This document shows positions 9,684 through 17,790 of a stretch of DNA of 40,928 bases, piece after piece. Source of the stretch: an uncultured Lachnospiraceae bacterium (GTDB lineage: Bacteria; Bacillota; Clostridia; Lachnospirales; Lachnospiraceae); the NCBI GenBank assembly GCA_947366105.1, contig CANAZK010000008.1:1-40928 (forward strand). The letters are read 5' to 3'. Below the pieces are notes generated by a model. The model searched no databases and was not told where the DNA came from. It saw only the letters and a program-made list of their open reading frames with translations. Both the position numbers and the translations under genes were made by a program. The number at the start of each line of letters is the position of its first letter. The stretch's first letter is position 1.

Positions 9684-11354
9684 ATGAAAACAGATATCCA
9701 GATTGCACAGGAAGCGCAGATGGCGCACATCAAAGACGTGGCGGCAAGCATTGGCATTCAGGAGGAAGACCTGGAATTCTACGGAAAATATAAAGCAAAA
9801 TTATCCGACGAGCTGTGGGAGAAGGTAAAGGATAACAAAGACGGTAAATTAGTACTTGTAACGGCAATCAACCCGACTCCGGCGGGAGAGGGTAAAACGA
9901 CTACAAGCGTCGGACTTGGACAGGCTATGGCGAAGTTGAATCAAAAAGCAATCATTGCGCTTCGTGAGCCTTCCCTTGGACCATGTTTTGGAATCAAAGG
10001 AGGCGCAGCCGGAGGCGGATATGCGCAAGTTGTTCCGATGGAGGACTTAAATCTTCATTTTACCGGGGACTTTCATGCTATTACATCTGCGAATAATCTA
10101 TTGGCGGCTCTTCTTGACAACCACATTCAACAGGGGAACAGCCTTCAGATTGATCCGAGGCAGGTTGTGTGGAAACGCTGTCTTGATATGAACGACCGTG
10201 TTTTGCGCAACGTTGTGGTAGGTCTTGGAAACAAGATGGACGGTATGGTGAGAGAAGATCATTTTGTAATTACGGTTGCTTCTGAGATTATGGCAATTCT
10301 TTGTCTTGCAAATGACCTTCATGATTTGAAAGAAAGGCTCGGGCGCATTGTTGTAGCATATAATTTTGCGGGTGAGCCGGTGACGGCAGAACAGCTGAAT
10401 GCAACCGGAGCAATGACGGCTCTTTTAAAGGATGCAATTAAACCGAATTTAATCCAGACATTAGAACATACGCCGGCGCTTGTACACGGCGGTCCATTTG
10501 CGAACATTGCACATGGCTGTAACAGTGTAAGAGCTACAAAGACGGCATTAAAGCTCTGTGATATTGTTATTACGGAGGCTGGTTTCGGCGCGGATTTGGG
10601 CGCGGAGAAATTTATGAATATTAAGTGCAGAAGCGCGCAGCTGAAACCGGATGCGGTAGTTCTTGTTGCAACAGTACGTGCTTTGAAATATAATGGCGGC
10701 GTTGCAAAGAATGATCTCGGAGAAGAGAATCTTGAAGCCCTCGCAAAAGGTATTGTAAACCTTGAGAAGCATATTGAAAATGTACAGAAATTCGGAGTGC
10801 CTGTTGTTGTTACGTTGAATTCATTCGTAACGGATACAGAAGCAGAGTATAAATTTGTCAAGAAATTCTGTGAAGAGCGCGGCTGCGAGTTTGCGCTTTC
10901 TGAAGTATGGGCAAGAGGCGGAGAAGGCGGAGTTGCTTTGGCAGAGAAAGTTTTAGAGACATTGAATACAAAAGAAAGCCATTTCCATACGCTTTATAAG
11001 GATGAGCTTTCATTAAAAGAAAAGATTGAAACAATAGCAAAAGAAATCTACGGAGCTTCAGGCGTGGAGTATGCGCCGGCTGCGGAAAAGCAGATTACGA
11101 AAATTGAAGCGATGGGATTCAAAGAGCTTCCAGTGTGTATGGCGAAGAACCAGTATTCATTATCTGATGATGCGGCTCTTCTTGGACGCCCGGAAAACTT
11201 TAAAATACATATAAGAGAAGTGTATGTAAGCGCCGGGGCAGGTTTTGTTGTTGCCCTTACCGGAGCAATTATGACCATGCCGGGTCTTCCGAAGGTTCCG
11301 GCAGCTAATGGAATTGACGTAAACACAGAAGGACAGATTACCGGATTATTCTAA
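9684..11354 (+). CDS. fhs: formate--tetrahydrofolate ligase
   Basis: Converts formate, ATP and tetrahydrofolate to 10-formyl-tetrahydrofolate in the cytoplasm, the entry of formate into one-carbon metabolism and a step of the Wood-Ljungdahl methyl branch. At 556 residues it has full family length. The nucleotide site is seen as [19 protein letters not shown] near residue 65, followed by [36 protein letters not shown], both near-universal in the family; the C-terminal [19 protein letters not shown] is also typical. AAAGGAGG precedes the ATG and the gene begins 20 bases after ftsK with no terminator, so some read-through is likely. folD follows after 11 bases, as expected for coupled folate steps. 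Confidence 0.98.
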   Translation: MKTDIQIAQEAQMAHIKDVAASIGIQEEDLEFYGKYKAKLSDELWEKVKDNKDGKLVLVTAINPTPAGEGKTTTSVGLGQAMAKLNQKAIIALREPSLGPCFGIKGGAAGGGYAQVVPMEDLNLHFTGDFHAITSANNLLAALLDNHIQQGNSLQIDPRQVVWKRCLDMNDRVLRNVVVGLGNKMDGMVREDHFVITVASEIMAILCLANDLHDLKERLGRIVVAYNFAGEPVTAEQLNATGAMTALLKDAIKPNLIQTLEHTPALVHGGPFANIAHGCNSVRATKTALKLCDIVITEAGFGADLGAEKFMNIKCRSAQLKPDAVVLVATVRALKYNGGVAKNDLGEENLEALAKGIVNLEKHIENVQKFGVPVVVTLNSFVTDTEAEYKFVKKFCEERGCEFALSEVWARGGEGGVALAEKVLETLNTKESHFHTLYKDELSLKEKIETIAKEIYGASGVEYAPAAEKQITKIEAMGFKELPVCMAKNQYSLSDDAALLGRPENFKIHIREVYVSAGAGFVVALTGAIMTMPGLPKVPAANGIDVNTEGQITGLF

Positions 11355-11365
11355 GGAGTATTGAT

Positions 11366-12217
11366 ATGCCACAGATTATAGACGGAAAGAAAATTGCACA
11401 AGAGATAAAAGATGAGATGAAAATAGAGGCTGACAAGCTGAGAGCACAGGGAATTATTCCCTGCATGGCTGTCATTCTTGTAGGAGATGACCCTGCGTCT
11501 GCTGTGTATGTGGGAGGTAAGAGGAAAGACTGCGCCTATGTAGGAATTGAATCCCGTGCATATGAGCTTCCAAAAACAACAGCGGAAGAAGAACTTCTTA
11601 CGCTGATCGCACAGCTGAATGAGGATAAAAATGTACATGGGATCCTTGTGCAGCTTCCGCTGCCTGGACACATGGACGAGAAGAAAGTAATTAATGCCAT
11701 ATCACCGGATAAAGATGTGGATGGATTTCATCCGGTGAATGTAGGAAGGCTTTGCACCGGTGTCGAAGGCTTTGTGCCTTGTACTCCGGCGGGCATTGTA
11801 CAACTTCTGCATCGTTCGGGAATTAAGATTGAAGGAAAGGAATGTGTTGTGATCGGCAGAAGCAATATCGTGGGAAAGCCTGCTTCTCTTTTACTGCTGC
11901 GTGAAAACGGAACGGTGACCATGACCCATTCAAAGACAGAGAATCTTATGGATATTACAAAACGCGCCGATATTGTGGTGGCGGCTGCAGGACGGCCTAA
12001 ATTTATTACAAAGGAATATTTGAAGAAGGGCGCGGTTGTCATTGACGTCGGAATCCACCGTAATGAGAATAATAAGCTCTGCGGAGATGTGGATTTTGAG
12101 GATGTATTTGAAAAAGTAAGTGCGATTACACCTGTACCGGGAGGCGTAGGGGTAATGACAAGAGCGATGCTTATGTATAATTGTATTAGCGCTGCAAAAC
12201 GGGAGGAATTGTTGTGA
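11366..12217 (+). CDS. folD: bifunctional methylene-THF dehydrogenase / methenyl-THF cyclohydrolase
   Basis: A 283-residue FolD that interconverts 5,10-methylene-, methenyl- and 10-formyl-tetrahydrofolate with NADP. Signature stretches are YVGGKRKDCAYVGIES with the catalytic Lys region, VHGILVQLPLPGHMDEKKV, DKDVDGFHPVNVGRL, VVIGRSNIVGKPASLLLL of the Rossmann fold, and the C-terminal TPVPGGVGVMTRAMLM. It follows fhs by 11 bases with AAGGAG in front, so the two steps are probably one transcript. It ends inside the start of the zinc-ribbon gene by a 4-base overlap. Confidence 0.98.
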   Translation: MPQIIDGKKIAQEIKDEMKIEADKLRAQGIIPCMAVILVGDDPASAVYVGGKRKDCAYVGIESRAYELPKTTAEEELLTLIAQLNEDKNVHGILVQLPLPGHMDEKKVINAISPDKDVDGFHPVNVGRLCTGVEGFVPCTPAGIVQLLHRSGIKIEGKECVVIGRSNIVGKPASLLLLRENGTVTMTHSKTENLMDITKRADIVVAAAGRPKFITKEYLKKGAVVIDVGIHRNENNKLCGDVDFEDVFEKVSAITPVPGGVGVMTRAMLMYNCISAAKREELL

Positions 12218-13371
12218 GATGTAGTGAGTGTGGAGCGAATATAAGAGAAGGTTCTCTGTACTGTGATGCATGCGGTGCAGAAGTCAGGATTGTACCGGAT
12301 TACAGCTCTTTAGATGAAGTTCTTACCGCACATGTGAGGGGAGAAATTGAAGGAAGAGAACGCCGAAACGGCAAGGAAAGCAGGACGCCGGAACGGCGGC
12401 GGGAGAACAGAACTCGGAAGAATCCGCCCCGCAGAAAGAAGAAAAGCAGCAAAAAGAAAAAAATGCTGATCATTCTCAGCATTTTACTTGCTGCCATGCT
12501 TGTGGGATTTGTTGTTTATCAAAGCTCTTACGGCGGTTATATTCAAAAAGGCTATAATGCATTAGAAAAGAAAAAGTATAATGCGGCAGTGAAATATTTT
12601 AATAATGCCGCTGAAACAAACAGAGAAAAGGCGGACGCTTATATCGGCTTATCCAAAGTTTATATTGCCCAGGATAATCCTTCCGCGGCTTCTGAAGTTT
12701 TTCTGACTCAGATAGCAAACCAGCCTGCAAACGCGGATATTTACCGCGCTGCGGCAGAGTTTTATATGGATACCGGTCAGCCGGAGCAGATACCGCTGAT
12801 GCTGGATGCATGCAGTGAGGAGTCCGTACTGAGAAGTATGTCGGATTATATAGTTGAGACGCCGAAGTTCTCTTTGGAAGAAGGAACTTACGAAGAGCTT
12901 CAGAAGCTGGAGCTTAGTTCCGAGGGAAATACGGTATACTATACTTTGGACGAGTCGGAGCCGACTGAAAAAAGCGGTGCGAAATACGGCGATGAAATTG
13001 GACTGGATGAAGGAGAATGGCTGATACGTGCGGTTGCTGTAAATGAGAAGGGTGTTCCCAGTCTGGTGTCGGAGAAGAAGATTATAGTAGAGCTGCCGAT
13101 TTCAGACCCGCCGATCGTATCTCCGTCAAGCGGTCTTTATGAAAGCGCTATGGATATCACGATTCAGGTAGAGGAAGGATTCAGTGCATATTATGTGTTC
13201 GGTCAGACAGAGCCGAATCCTGATAATTGGGAAAAATATACAGGTCCGATTGCAATGCCGGAGGGGAATACGATATTCAGCGCAGTGCTGGTAGACGACT
13301 CTACCAACAAAATAAGTTCCGCCACGGTACGCAATTATGATTTGAGTATCAATCCTGAAGAAAATGAGTAA
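12214..13371 (+). CDS. zinc-ribbon, membrane-anchored TPR protein with sugar-binding-like C-terminal repeats
   Basis: A 385-residue protein of unknown function. It opens with a zinc ribbon (CSECGANIREGSLYCDACG), then a strongly basic region (RRREN, RKKKSSKKKK), one membrane helix near residues 85-105 (MLIILSILLAAMLVGFVVY), tetratricopeptide-like helices (YNALEKKKYNAAVKYFNNAAE and following to about 200), and two chitobiase/Fn3-associated type repeats (SSEGNTVYYTLDESEPTEKSG; YYVFGQTEPNPDNWEKYTGPI). The start is a GTG overlapping the folD stop, with GGGAGG upstream, implying translational coupling. The layout places the ribbon inside and the TPR and repeats outside the membrane. Similar architectures occur in Lachnospiraceae; the role is not known. 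Confidence 0.85.
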   Translation: MRCSECGANIREGSLYCDACGAEVRIVPDYSSLDEVLTAHVRGEIEGRERRNGKESRTPERRRENRTRKNPPRRKKKSSKKKKMLIILSILLAAMLVGFVVYQSSYGGYIQKGYNALEKKKYNAAVKYFNNAAETNREKADAYIGLSKVYIAQDNPSAASEVFLTQIANQPANADIYRAAAEFYMDTGQPEQIPLMLDACSEESVLRSMSDYIVETPKFSLEEGTYEELQKLELSSEGNTVYYTLDESEPTEKSGAKYGDEIGLDEGEWLIRAVAVNEKGVPSLVSEKKIIVELPISDPPIVSPSSGLYESAMDITIQVEEGFSAYYVFGQTEPNPDNWEKYTGPIAMPEGNTIFSAVLVDDSTNKISSATVRNYDLSINPEENE

Positions 13372-13389
13372 AAAGTACAAAGATAAAAC

Positions 13390-13418
13390 TTGATATTTTC
13401 ATAACAATGTTTTATGAT
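13390..13418 (+). promoter_or_regulatory. predicted sigma-A promoter for the Nfn-like pair
   Basis: TTGATA and TATGAT with a 17-base spacer lie about 30 bases before the first Nfn-like gene, after the stop of the zinc-ribbon gene. This supports independent control of the pair from fhs and folD. Confidence 0.65.
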
Positions 13419-13449
13419 TAATGGTAGATAAAATTTAAGGAGGCACATA

Positions 13450-14337
13450 ATGTATAAAATATTAAAAGCTGAAGAATTAGCGGATAAGATTTATCTTATG
13501 GATGTGGAAGCGCCAAGAGTTGCAAAGCATTGTCAACCTGGACAATTTATTATTGTAAAGATGGATGACAAGGGTGAAAGAATCCCGCTTACAATCTGCG
13601 ACTATGACAGGGAAGCGGGAACAATTACAATTGTATTTCAGATTGTCGGAGCATCTACTCAGAAAATGGCTGAACTGAAAGCCGGCGACAGTTTCAGAGA
13701 CTTTACAGGACCATTGGGATGCGCGTCTGAGTTTGTAAATGAAGATTTGGAAGAGTTAAAGAATAAAAAGATTTTATTTGTGGCAGGCGGTGTTGGAGCG
13801 GCTCCTGTATACCCACAGGTAAAATGGATGAAAAATAACGGAATTGATGTTGACGTCATCGTCGGTTCTAAGACAAAAGACATGCTTATTCTTGAAAAAG
13901 AGATGGAAGCGGTTGCAGGGAACCTCTATGTATGTACAGACGACGGTTCTTACGGACATTCAGGCATGGTTACAAGCATGATTGAGAAGTTGGCTGAAGA
14001 AGGAAAGAAATACGATGTATGTATAGCAATCGGACCGATGATTATGATGAAATTCGTCTGTCTGCTTACAAAGAAATTAGAAATTCCTACTATCGTAAGT
14101 ATGAACCCGATCATGGTTGACGGAACAGGTATGTGCGGCGCATGTCGTCTTCAGGTAGGTAATGAGATTAAGTTTGCCTGTGTAGACGGACCGGAGTTTG
14201 ACGGACATTTGGTAGATTTTGACCAGGCTATGAAGAGACAGATGATGTACAGGACAGAAGAAGGCCGCGCAATGTTAAAATTACAGGAAGGTGACACACA
14301 TCACGGCGGATGTGGTCATTGTGGAGGTGACAACTAA
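13450..14337 (+). CDS. NfnA-like ferredoxin/NAD-binding flavoprotein subunit
   Basis: The 295-residue small subunit of a ferredoxin:NADP oxidoreductase of the Nfn type (also annotated as sulfide/dihydroorotate dehydrogenase-like). An FAD-binding beta-barrel with ERIPLTICDYD comes first, then an NAD-binding fold (ILFVAGGVGAAPVYPQVKWM), then a [2Fe-2S] site with GMCGACRLQVGNEIKFACVDGPEFDGH near residues 220-245. After the domain the protein ends in an unusual GHCGG-type tail (HHGGCGHCGGDN). In electron-bifurcating Nfn this subunit uses NADH and [2Fe-2S]; the partner follows with a 1-base overlap. The naming is by family; bifurcation is not proven by sequence. Confidence 0.92.
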   Translation: MYKILKAEELADKIYLMDVEAPRVAKHCQPGQFIIVKMDDKGERIPLTICDYDREAGTITIVFQIVGASTQKMAELKAGDSFRDFTGPLGCASEFVNEDLEELKNKKILFVAGGVGAAPVYPQVKWMKNNGIDVDVIVGSKTKDMLILEKEMEAVAGNLYVCTDDGSYGHSGMVTSMIEKLAEEGKKYDVCIAIGPMIMMKFVCLLTKKLEIPTIVSMNPIMVDGTGMCGACRLQVGNEIKFACVDGPEFDGHLVDFDQAMKRQMMYRTEEGRAMLKLQEGDTHHGGCGHCGGDN

Positions 14338-15725
14338 TGGCTGATGTATTAAAGAAAGTACCGGTAAGGGAACAGGATCCGCAGGTTCGCGCTAACAATT
14401 TTGAAGAAGTATGTTTAGGATATAATAAAGAAGAGGCTATGGACGAGGCAACACGCTGCATTAATTGTAAAAATGCAAAGTGTATTCAGGGATGTCCAGT
14501 AGCTATCAACATTCCGGGATTTATTCAGGAAGTTAAAGCAGGAAACATTGAAGAGGCTTATAAGATTATTGGTCAGGCTTCTGCACTTCCGGCTATCTGC
14601 GGACGTGTCTGCCCTCAGGAGTCACAGTGTGAAGGTAAATGTATACGCGGTATCAAAGGCGAGCCGGTTTCCATCGGAAAGCTTGAAAGATTTGTTGCCG
14701 ACTATGCGTTAGAGAACGATATCAAACCGATTGGCGCTGAAAGCACAAACGGACATAAAGTAGCGGTTATCGGTTCAGGACCTGCAGGTCTTACATGTGC
14801 GGGTGATCTTGCAAAATTAGGATATGAAGTAACAGTATTCGAGGCTCTTCATGAACTCGGCGGTGTATTGGTATACGGTATTCCTGAATTCCGTCTGCCA
14901 AAACATGCGGTTGTTGCAAAGGAGATTGAGAAGGTAAAAGAGTTAGGCGTGAAATTCGAAACTAACGTTGTTATCGGTAAATCAACAACAATTGACCAGC
15001 TGATTGAAGAAGAAGGATTCGAGGCTGTGTTTGTAGGTTCAGGCGCAGGTCTTCCGAAATTCATGGGGATTCCTGGAGAGAACGCAAACGGCGTATTTTC
15101 AGCTAACGAATACTTAACAAGAAGTAATCTTATGAAAGCGTTTGACGAGTCTTATGATACACCAATCGTAGCCGGTACGAAAGTAGCGGTTGTCGGCGGC
15201 GGCAATGTTGCCATGGATGCTGCCAGAACGGCGCTTCGTCTTGGCGCGGAAGTACATATTGTATACCGCCGCAGCGAGGAAGAACTGCCGGCCAGAGTAG
15301 AGGAAGTTCACCACGCAAAAGAAGAAGGGGTAATCTTCGATCTGCTTACAAATCCAAAGGAAATATTAGTGGATGATAAGGGTTATGTAAAAGGCATGAC
15401 AGTTGTTAAGATGGAATTAGGCGCGCCTGATGAATCAGGTAGAAGACGTCCTGTGGAAGTTGCAGGCTCTGAGTATACAATTGAGCTTGACACGGTTATT
15501 ATGTCACTCGGCACGTCTCCTAACCCGCTGATTTCTTCTACAACAGAGGGTCTTGAGGTTAATAAATGGCAGTGCATCGTGGCAGACGAAGAGACTGGTA
15601 AGACAACAAAAGAAGGCGTTTATGCCGGCGGCGACGCTGTAACAGGCGCGGCAACCGTTATCCTTGCTATGGGTGCAGGAAAAGCAGGCGCAAAAGGTAT
15701 TCACGAATATTTATCAAATAAATAG
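14337..15725 (+). CDS. gltA: NfnB-like / NADPH-dependent glutamate synthase small-subunit flavoprotein
   Basis: A 462-residue large subunit matching the GltA/GltD-like flavoprotein family. The N-terminal iron-sulfur region holds CINCKNAKCIQGCPVAINIPGFI and CGRVCPQESQCEGKC, the ligand sets for two [4Fe-4S] clusters. Two dinucleotide folds follow: VAVIGSGPAGLTCAGDLAKLG (FAD) and VAVVGGGNVAMDAARTALRLGAEV (NADPH), and GVYAGGDAVTGAATVILAMGAGKAGA near the end. Given the coupled NfnA-like gene, the likely job is transfer of electrons between ferredoxin, NADH and NADPH. No glutamate synthase large subunit is nearby, so glutamate synthesis is unlikely as the main role. A terminator closes the unit. 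Confidence 0.93.
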   Translation: MADVLKKVPVREQDPQVRANNFEEVCLGYNKEEAMDEATRCINCKNAKCIQGCPVAINIPGFIQEVKAGNIEEAYKIIGQASALPAICGRVCPQESQCEGKCIRGIKGEPVSIGKLERFVADYALENDIKPIGAESTNGHKVAVIGSGPAGLTCAGDLAKLGYEVTVFEALHELGGVLVYGIPEFRLPKHAVVAKEIEKVKELGVKFETNVVIGKSTTIDQLIEEEGFEAVFVGSGAGLPKFMGIPGENANGVFSANEYLTRSNLMKAFDESYDTPIVAGTKVAVVGGGNVAMDAARTALRLGAEVHIVYRRSEEELPARVEEVHHAKEEGVIFDLLTNPKEILVDDKGYVKGMTVVKMELGAPDESGRRRPVEVAGSEYTIELDTVIMSLGTSPNPLISSTTEGLEVNKWQCIVADEETGKTTKEGVYAGGDAVTGAATVILAMGAGKAGAKGIHEYLSNK

Positions 15726-15739
15726 AATGATGTTATAAA

Positions 15740-15775
15740 ATGTCTTTGCGTCGTTTGCGATGCAAAGACATTTTT
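15740..15775 (+). terminator. rho-independent terminator after the Nfn-like pair
   Basis: ATGTCTTTGC pairs with GCAAAGACAT (10 bp) around a 12-base loop and is followed by a run of Ts. Confidence 0.92.
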
Positions 15776-15826
15776 CATGATATAGGAAACTTCCGACAGG
15801 AGGTGTGTTTGCGGAAAGGGTAATAT

Positions 15827-16702
15827 ATGCAGAAGACGAAATTCAGAAATACTATATTTTTATTATTGACGGCAGTTATTTGGGGAACTGCATTTGTGGC
15901 GCAGAGCGTGGGAATGGATTATATCGGTCCGTTTACGTTTAATGCAGCCCGTTTTTTAATAGGCGGAACCGTGCTTCTTCCGCTGATTTGGTATCGCTCC
16001 AAACGGGTTCCCAAGATTAGGGAAAAATCGTTGAAGAAAATTACGCTTGCCGGCGGTGTCTGTTGCGGAGCGGCGCTTTGCAGCGCCAGTCTTTTTCAGC
16101 AGATAGGCATCCAGTATACGACCGTAGGCAAGGCAGGATTTATTACAACATTATATATTATTATTGTTCCGGTTATCGGACTTTTATTTGGGAGAAGTGT
16201 CCCGGGGAAAGTATGGGTCGGCGCTGTTATGGCAGTTTTTGGGCTTTATCTTCTCTGTGTAAACGAAAGTTTTACGATCGGCAGGGGAGACTGGCTTGTG
16301 TTGATATGTGCCGTATTGTTTTCCATACATATATTAGTGATCGACTATTTCTCGCCAAAAGTTGACGGAGTGGTTCTTTCGTCTATCCAGTTTTATGTAA
16401 GCGGCATCATAAGCACAATCGGGGCGCTTTGGAAAGAGACGCCGGATATACTGCAAATGCTTGATGCGGCGGCGCCGATTCTTTATGCAGGCGTTATGTC
16501 CTGCGGGGTGGCATATACGCTTCAGGTAATTGGACAGAAAAATATGAACCCGACAATCGCTTCATTGATTCTAAGCCTTGAGTCGGTGATCTCGGTTTTG
16601 GCAGGGTGGCTGATTTTGGGGCAGGCACTGAGTTTAAAAGAAATATTTGGATGCGTGATTGTGTTTGCGGCTGTCATTCTTGTACAGCTTCCTAATATTT
16701 AA
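15827..16702 (+). CDS. EamA/DMT-family transporter
   Basis: A 291-residue integral membrane protein with about ten helices in two EamA repeats. The first repeat starts FLLLTAVIWGTAFVAQSVGMDYIGPFTFNAARFLIGG, and the second ends with NPTIASLILSLESVISVLAGWLILGQALSLKEIFGCVIVFAAVIL; both are classic for the drug/metabolite exporter superfamily. Substrates in this family range from amino acids to metabolites and cannot be deduced. A GGAAAGGG sequence precedes the ATG. It stands alone between the Nfn terminator and a strong promoter for the next gene. Confidence 0.92.
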   Translation: MQKTKFRNTIFLLLTAVIWGTAFVAQSVGMDYIGPFTFNAARFLIGGTVLLPLIWYRSKRVPKIREKSLKKITLAGGVCCGAALCSASLFQQIGIQYTTVGKAGFITTLYIIIVPVIGLLFGRSVPGKVWVGAVMAVFGLYLLCVNESFTIGRGDWLVLICAVLFSIHILVIDYFSPKVDGVVLSSIQFYVSGIISTIGALWKETPDILQMLDAAAPILYAGVMSCGVAYTLQVIGQKNMNPTIASLILSLESVISVLAGWLILGQALSLKEIFGCVIVFAAVILVQLPNI

Positions 16703-16704
16703 GG

Positions 16705-16733
16705 TTGATTCCATAATATTTTCAGAGTATAAT
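16705..16733 (+). promoter_or_regulatory. predicted sigma-A promoter for the small membrane protein gene
   Basis: TTGATT and a perfect TATAAT with exactly 17 bases between them, starting two bases after the transporter stop codon. It predicts a leader of about 90 bases before the next ORF. Confidence 0.78.
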
Positions 16734-16832
16734 AATTTCTAAGAAACTTACTGAACCTTGCGGCAGCTGACTGATATCTGTGCAGACACGGCCGTTTAGT
16801 CTGCCGACTGCGAGAATCAAAGGAGAAATATT

Positions 16833-17279
16833 ATGGAAAAAGAAATTACAAATGACAGTATGATAGAGGAAAAAAAGATAGAAGAAAAAGAAATAGAGGA
16901 AACTTCAGAGGAGCAGGTAAGGACTGCGCCGAAATCGCCGGAACCTGACAGGGAAGCGATGACAGACAGATACATAAGTCTTAAGTCGGAGGGAATTGAA
17001 TTCGATAAAGAGGCATGGATCCTTGCACACATTAAACCGGAAGATATTATGGAGTATCTCCGAATGGAAGACAAAAAGAACGAGATGGTTCTGAAACTGA
17101 AAAAAGAACGTGAAGAGCGGATTTTTAAAATCTTGGAAATGATAGTGGTATTATTCTCCATTATCTGTATCGTATTTTTCTTAAAGGATAATCCGACAGT
17201 TCTTGTTAATATTTTATATATTATAGGTATCATAGCAGTTCTTTGGATTTTAAAAAGAAAAGACGGAAGCAGCGAATAG
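16833..17279 (+). CDS. unknown small membrane protein with acidic coiled-coil N-terminus
   Basis: A 148-residue protein not recognised. The first 45 residues are mostly Glu, Lys and Ile in a coiled-coil pattern, followed by a short region with REAMTDRYISLKSEGIEFDKEAWILAHIKPEDIMEYL, another charged helix (KKNEMVLKLKKEREER), and two adjacent membrane helices (IVVLFSIICIVFFL and LVNILYIIGIIAVLWIL) ending in a basic tail. The long N-terminal part is probably cytoplasmic. AAAGGAG sits well before the ATG, and a strong promoter and structured leader precede it. No functional link to its neighbours can be seen. Confidence 0.75.
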   Translation: MEKEITNDSMIEEKKIEEKEIEETSEEQVRTAPKSPEPDREAMTDRYISLKSEGIEFDKEAWILAHIKPEDIMEYLRMEDKKNEMVLKLKKEREERIFKILEMIVVLFSIICIVFFLKDNPTVLVNILYIIGIIAVLWILKRKDGSSE

Positions 17280-17289
17280 TATACTTGAT

Positions 17290-17361
17290 GTACCGTTTCA
17301 TTCACATTTCGCATAATGGCTTGTTTGAACTGCCATCTGCTGAAAGTGAATGAAACAGTAC
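17290..17361. repeat. long imperfect hairpin between convergent genes
   Basis: GTACCGTTTCATTCACATTT and AAAGTGAATGAAACAGTAC are inverted copies (about 18 pairs with one mismatch and one bulge). The roughly 33-base loop holds a smaller ATGGC/GCCAT stem. It sits between the stops of a + strand and a - strand gene and has no clear T-run on either side, so it may act as a shared terminator or a structured 3' end. Confidence 0.6.
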
Positions 17362-17393
17362 TTTGGATTCTTGTTTATAAGCCTGCTGTTTTG

Positions 17394-17654
17394 CTAATGC
17401 CTTGGATTTGCTTTTACCATATTTGCACCTTTCATGAGTGCAGCTGTAATATCAGCGCTGTGCTGCAGACCTAAACTATATGTTTTGGAATAAACTTCCC
17501 CTTTCTGTGTGGCTACATATTTCGGCGGAAGCTGGTTGAGTGCAAAAGCAACGATATCATTGTGGCACTGTTCGCAAGTGCAGCATTCAAAAGTCGGACT
17601 GACTTTATCGTAGGCTTCTTCTACAAGAATTTCCATTATATTCTGATAGTTCAT
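17394..17654 (-). CDS. ComFB-family protein
   Basis: An 86-residue single-domain ComFB (late competence development) family protein. The family core is clear: VEEAYDKVSPTFECCTCEQCHNDIVAFALNQLPPKYVATQKGEVY, with the CxCxxCxxD cysteine/aspartate cluster followed by the ALNxLPPxYV signature. Members of this family have been reported to bind cyclic dinucleotides and to affect motility or DNA uptake in other bacteria. It is transcribed from its own promoter, away from the neighbouring + strand genes; AAGGAGG precedes the ATG. Chemoreceptors lie 2 kb downstream, so a role in movement control is possible, but that is inference from position. Confidence 0.85.
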   Translation of the reverse strand: MNYQNIMEILVEEAYDKVSPTFECCTCEQCHNDIVAFALNQLPPKYVATQKGEVYSKTYSLGLQHSADITAALMKGANMVKANPRH

Positions 17655-17686
17655 TTGGTATATTCCTCCTTCTTCTGATTAATTGT

Positions 17687-17715
17687 ATCATATCATAGAG
17701 GTGCTTAAAATACAA
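17687..17715 (-). promoter_or_regulatory. predicted sigma-A promoter for the ComFB gene
   Basis: Read on the minus strand, TTGTAT and TATGAT are 17 bases apart and end about 33 bases before the ATG. Confidence 0.55.
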
Positions 17716-17790
17716 TTATAACTGTTGTTTTGATTAAATAAAACATTTATGCGTAATGGTGTGTAGTCTGCGAAAATAAAGGAGAGGAAG

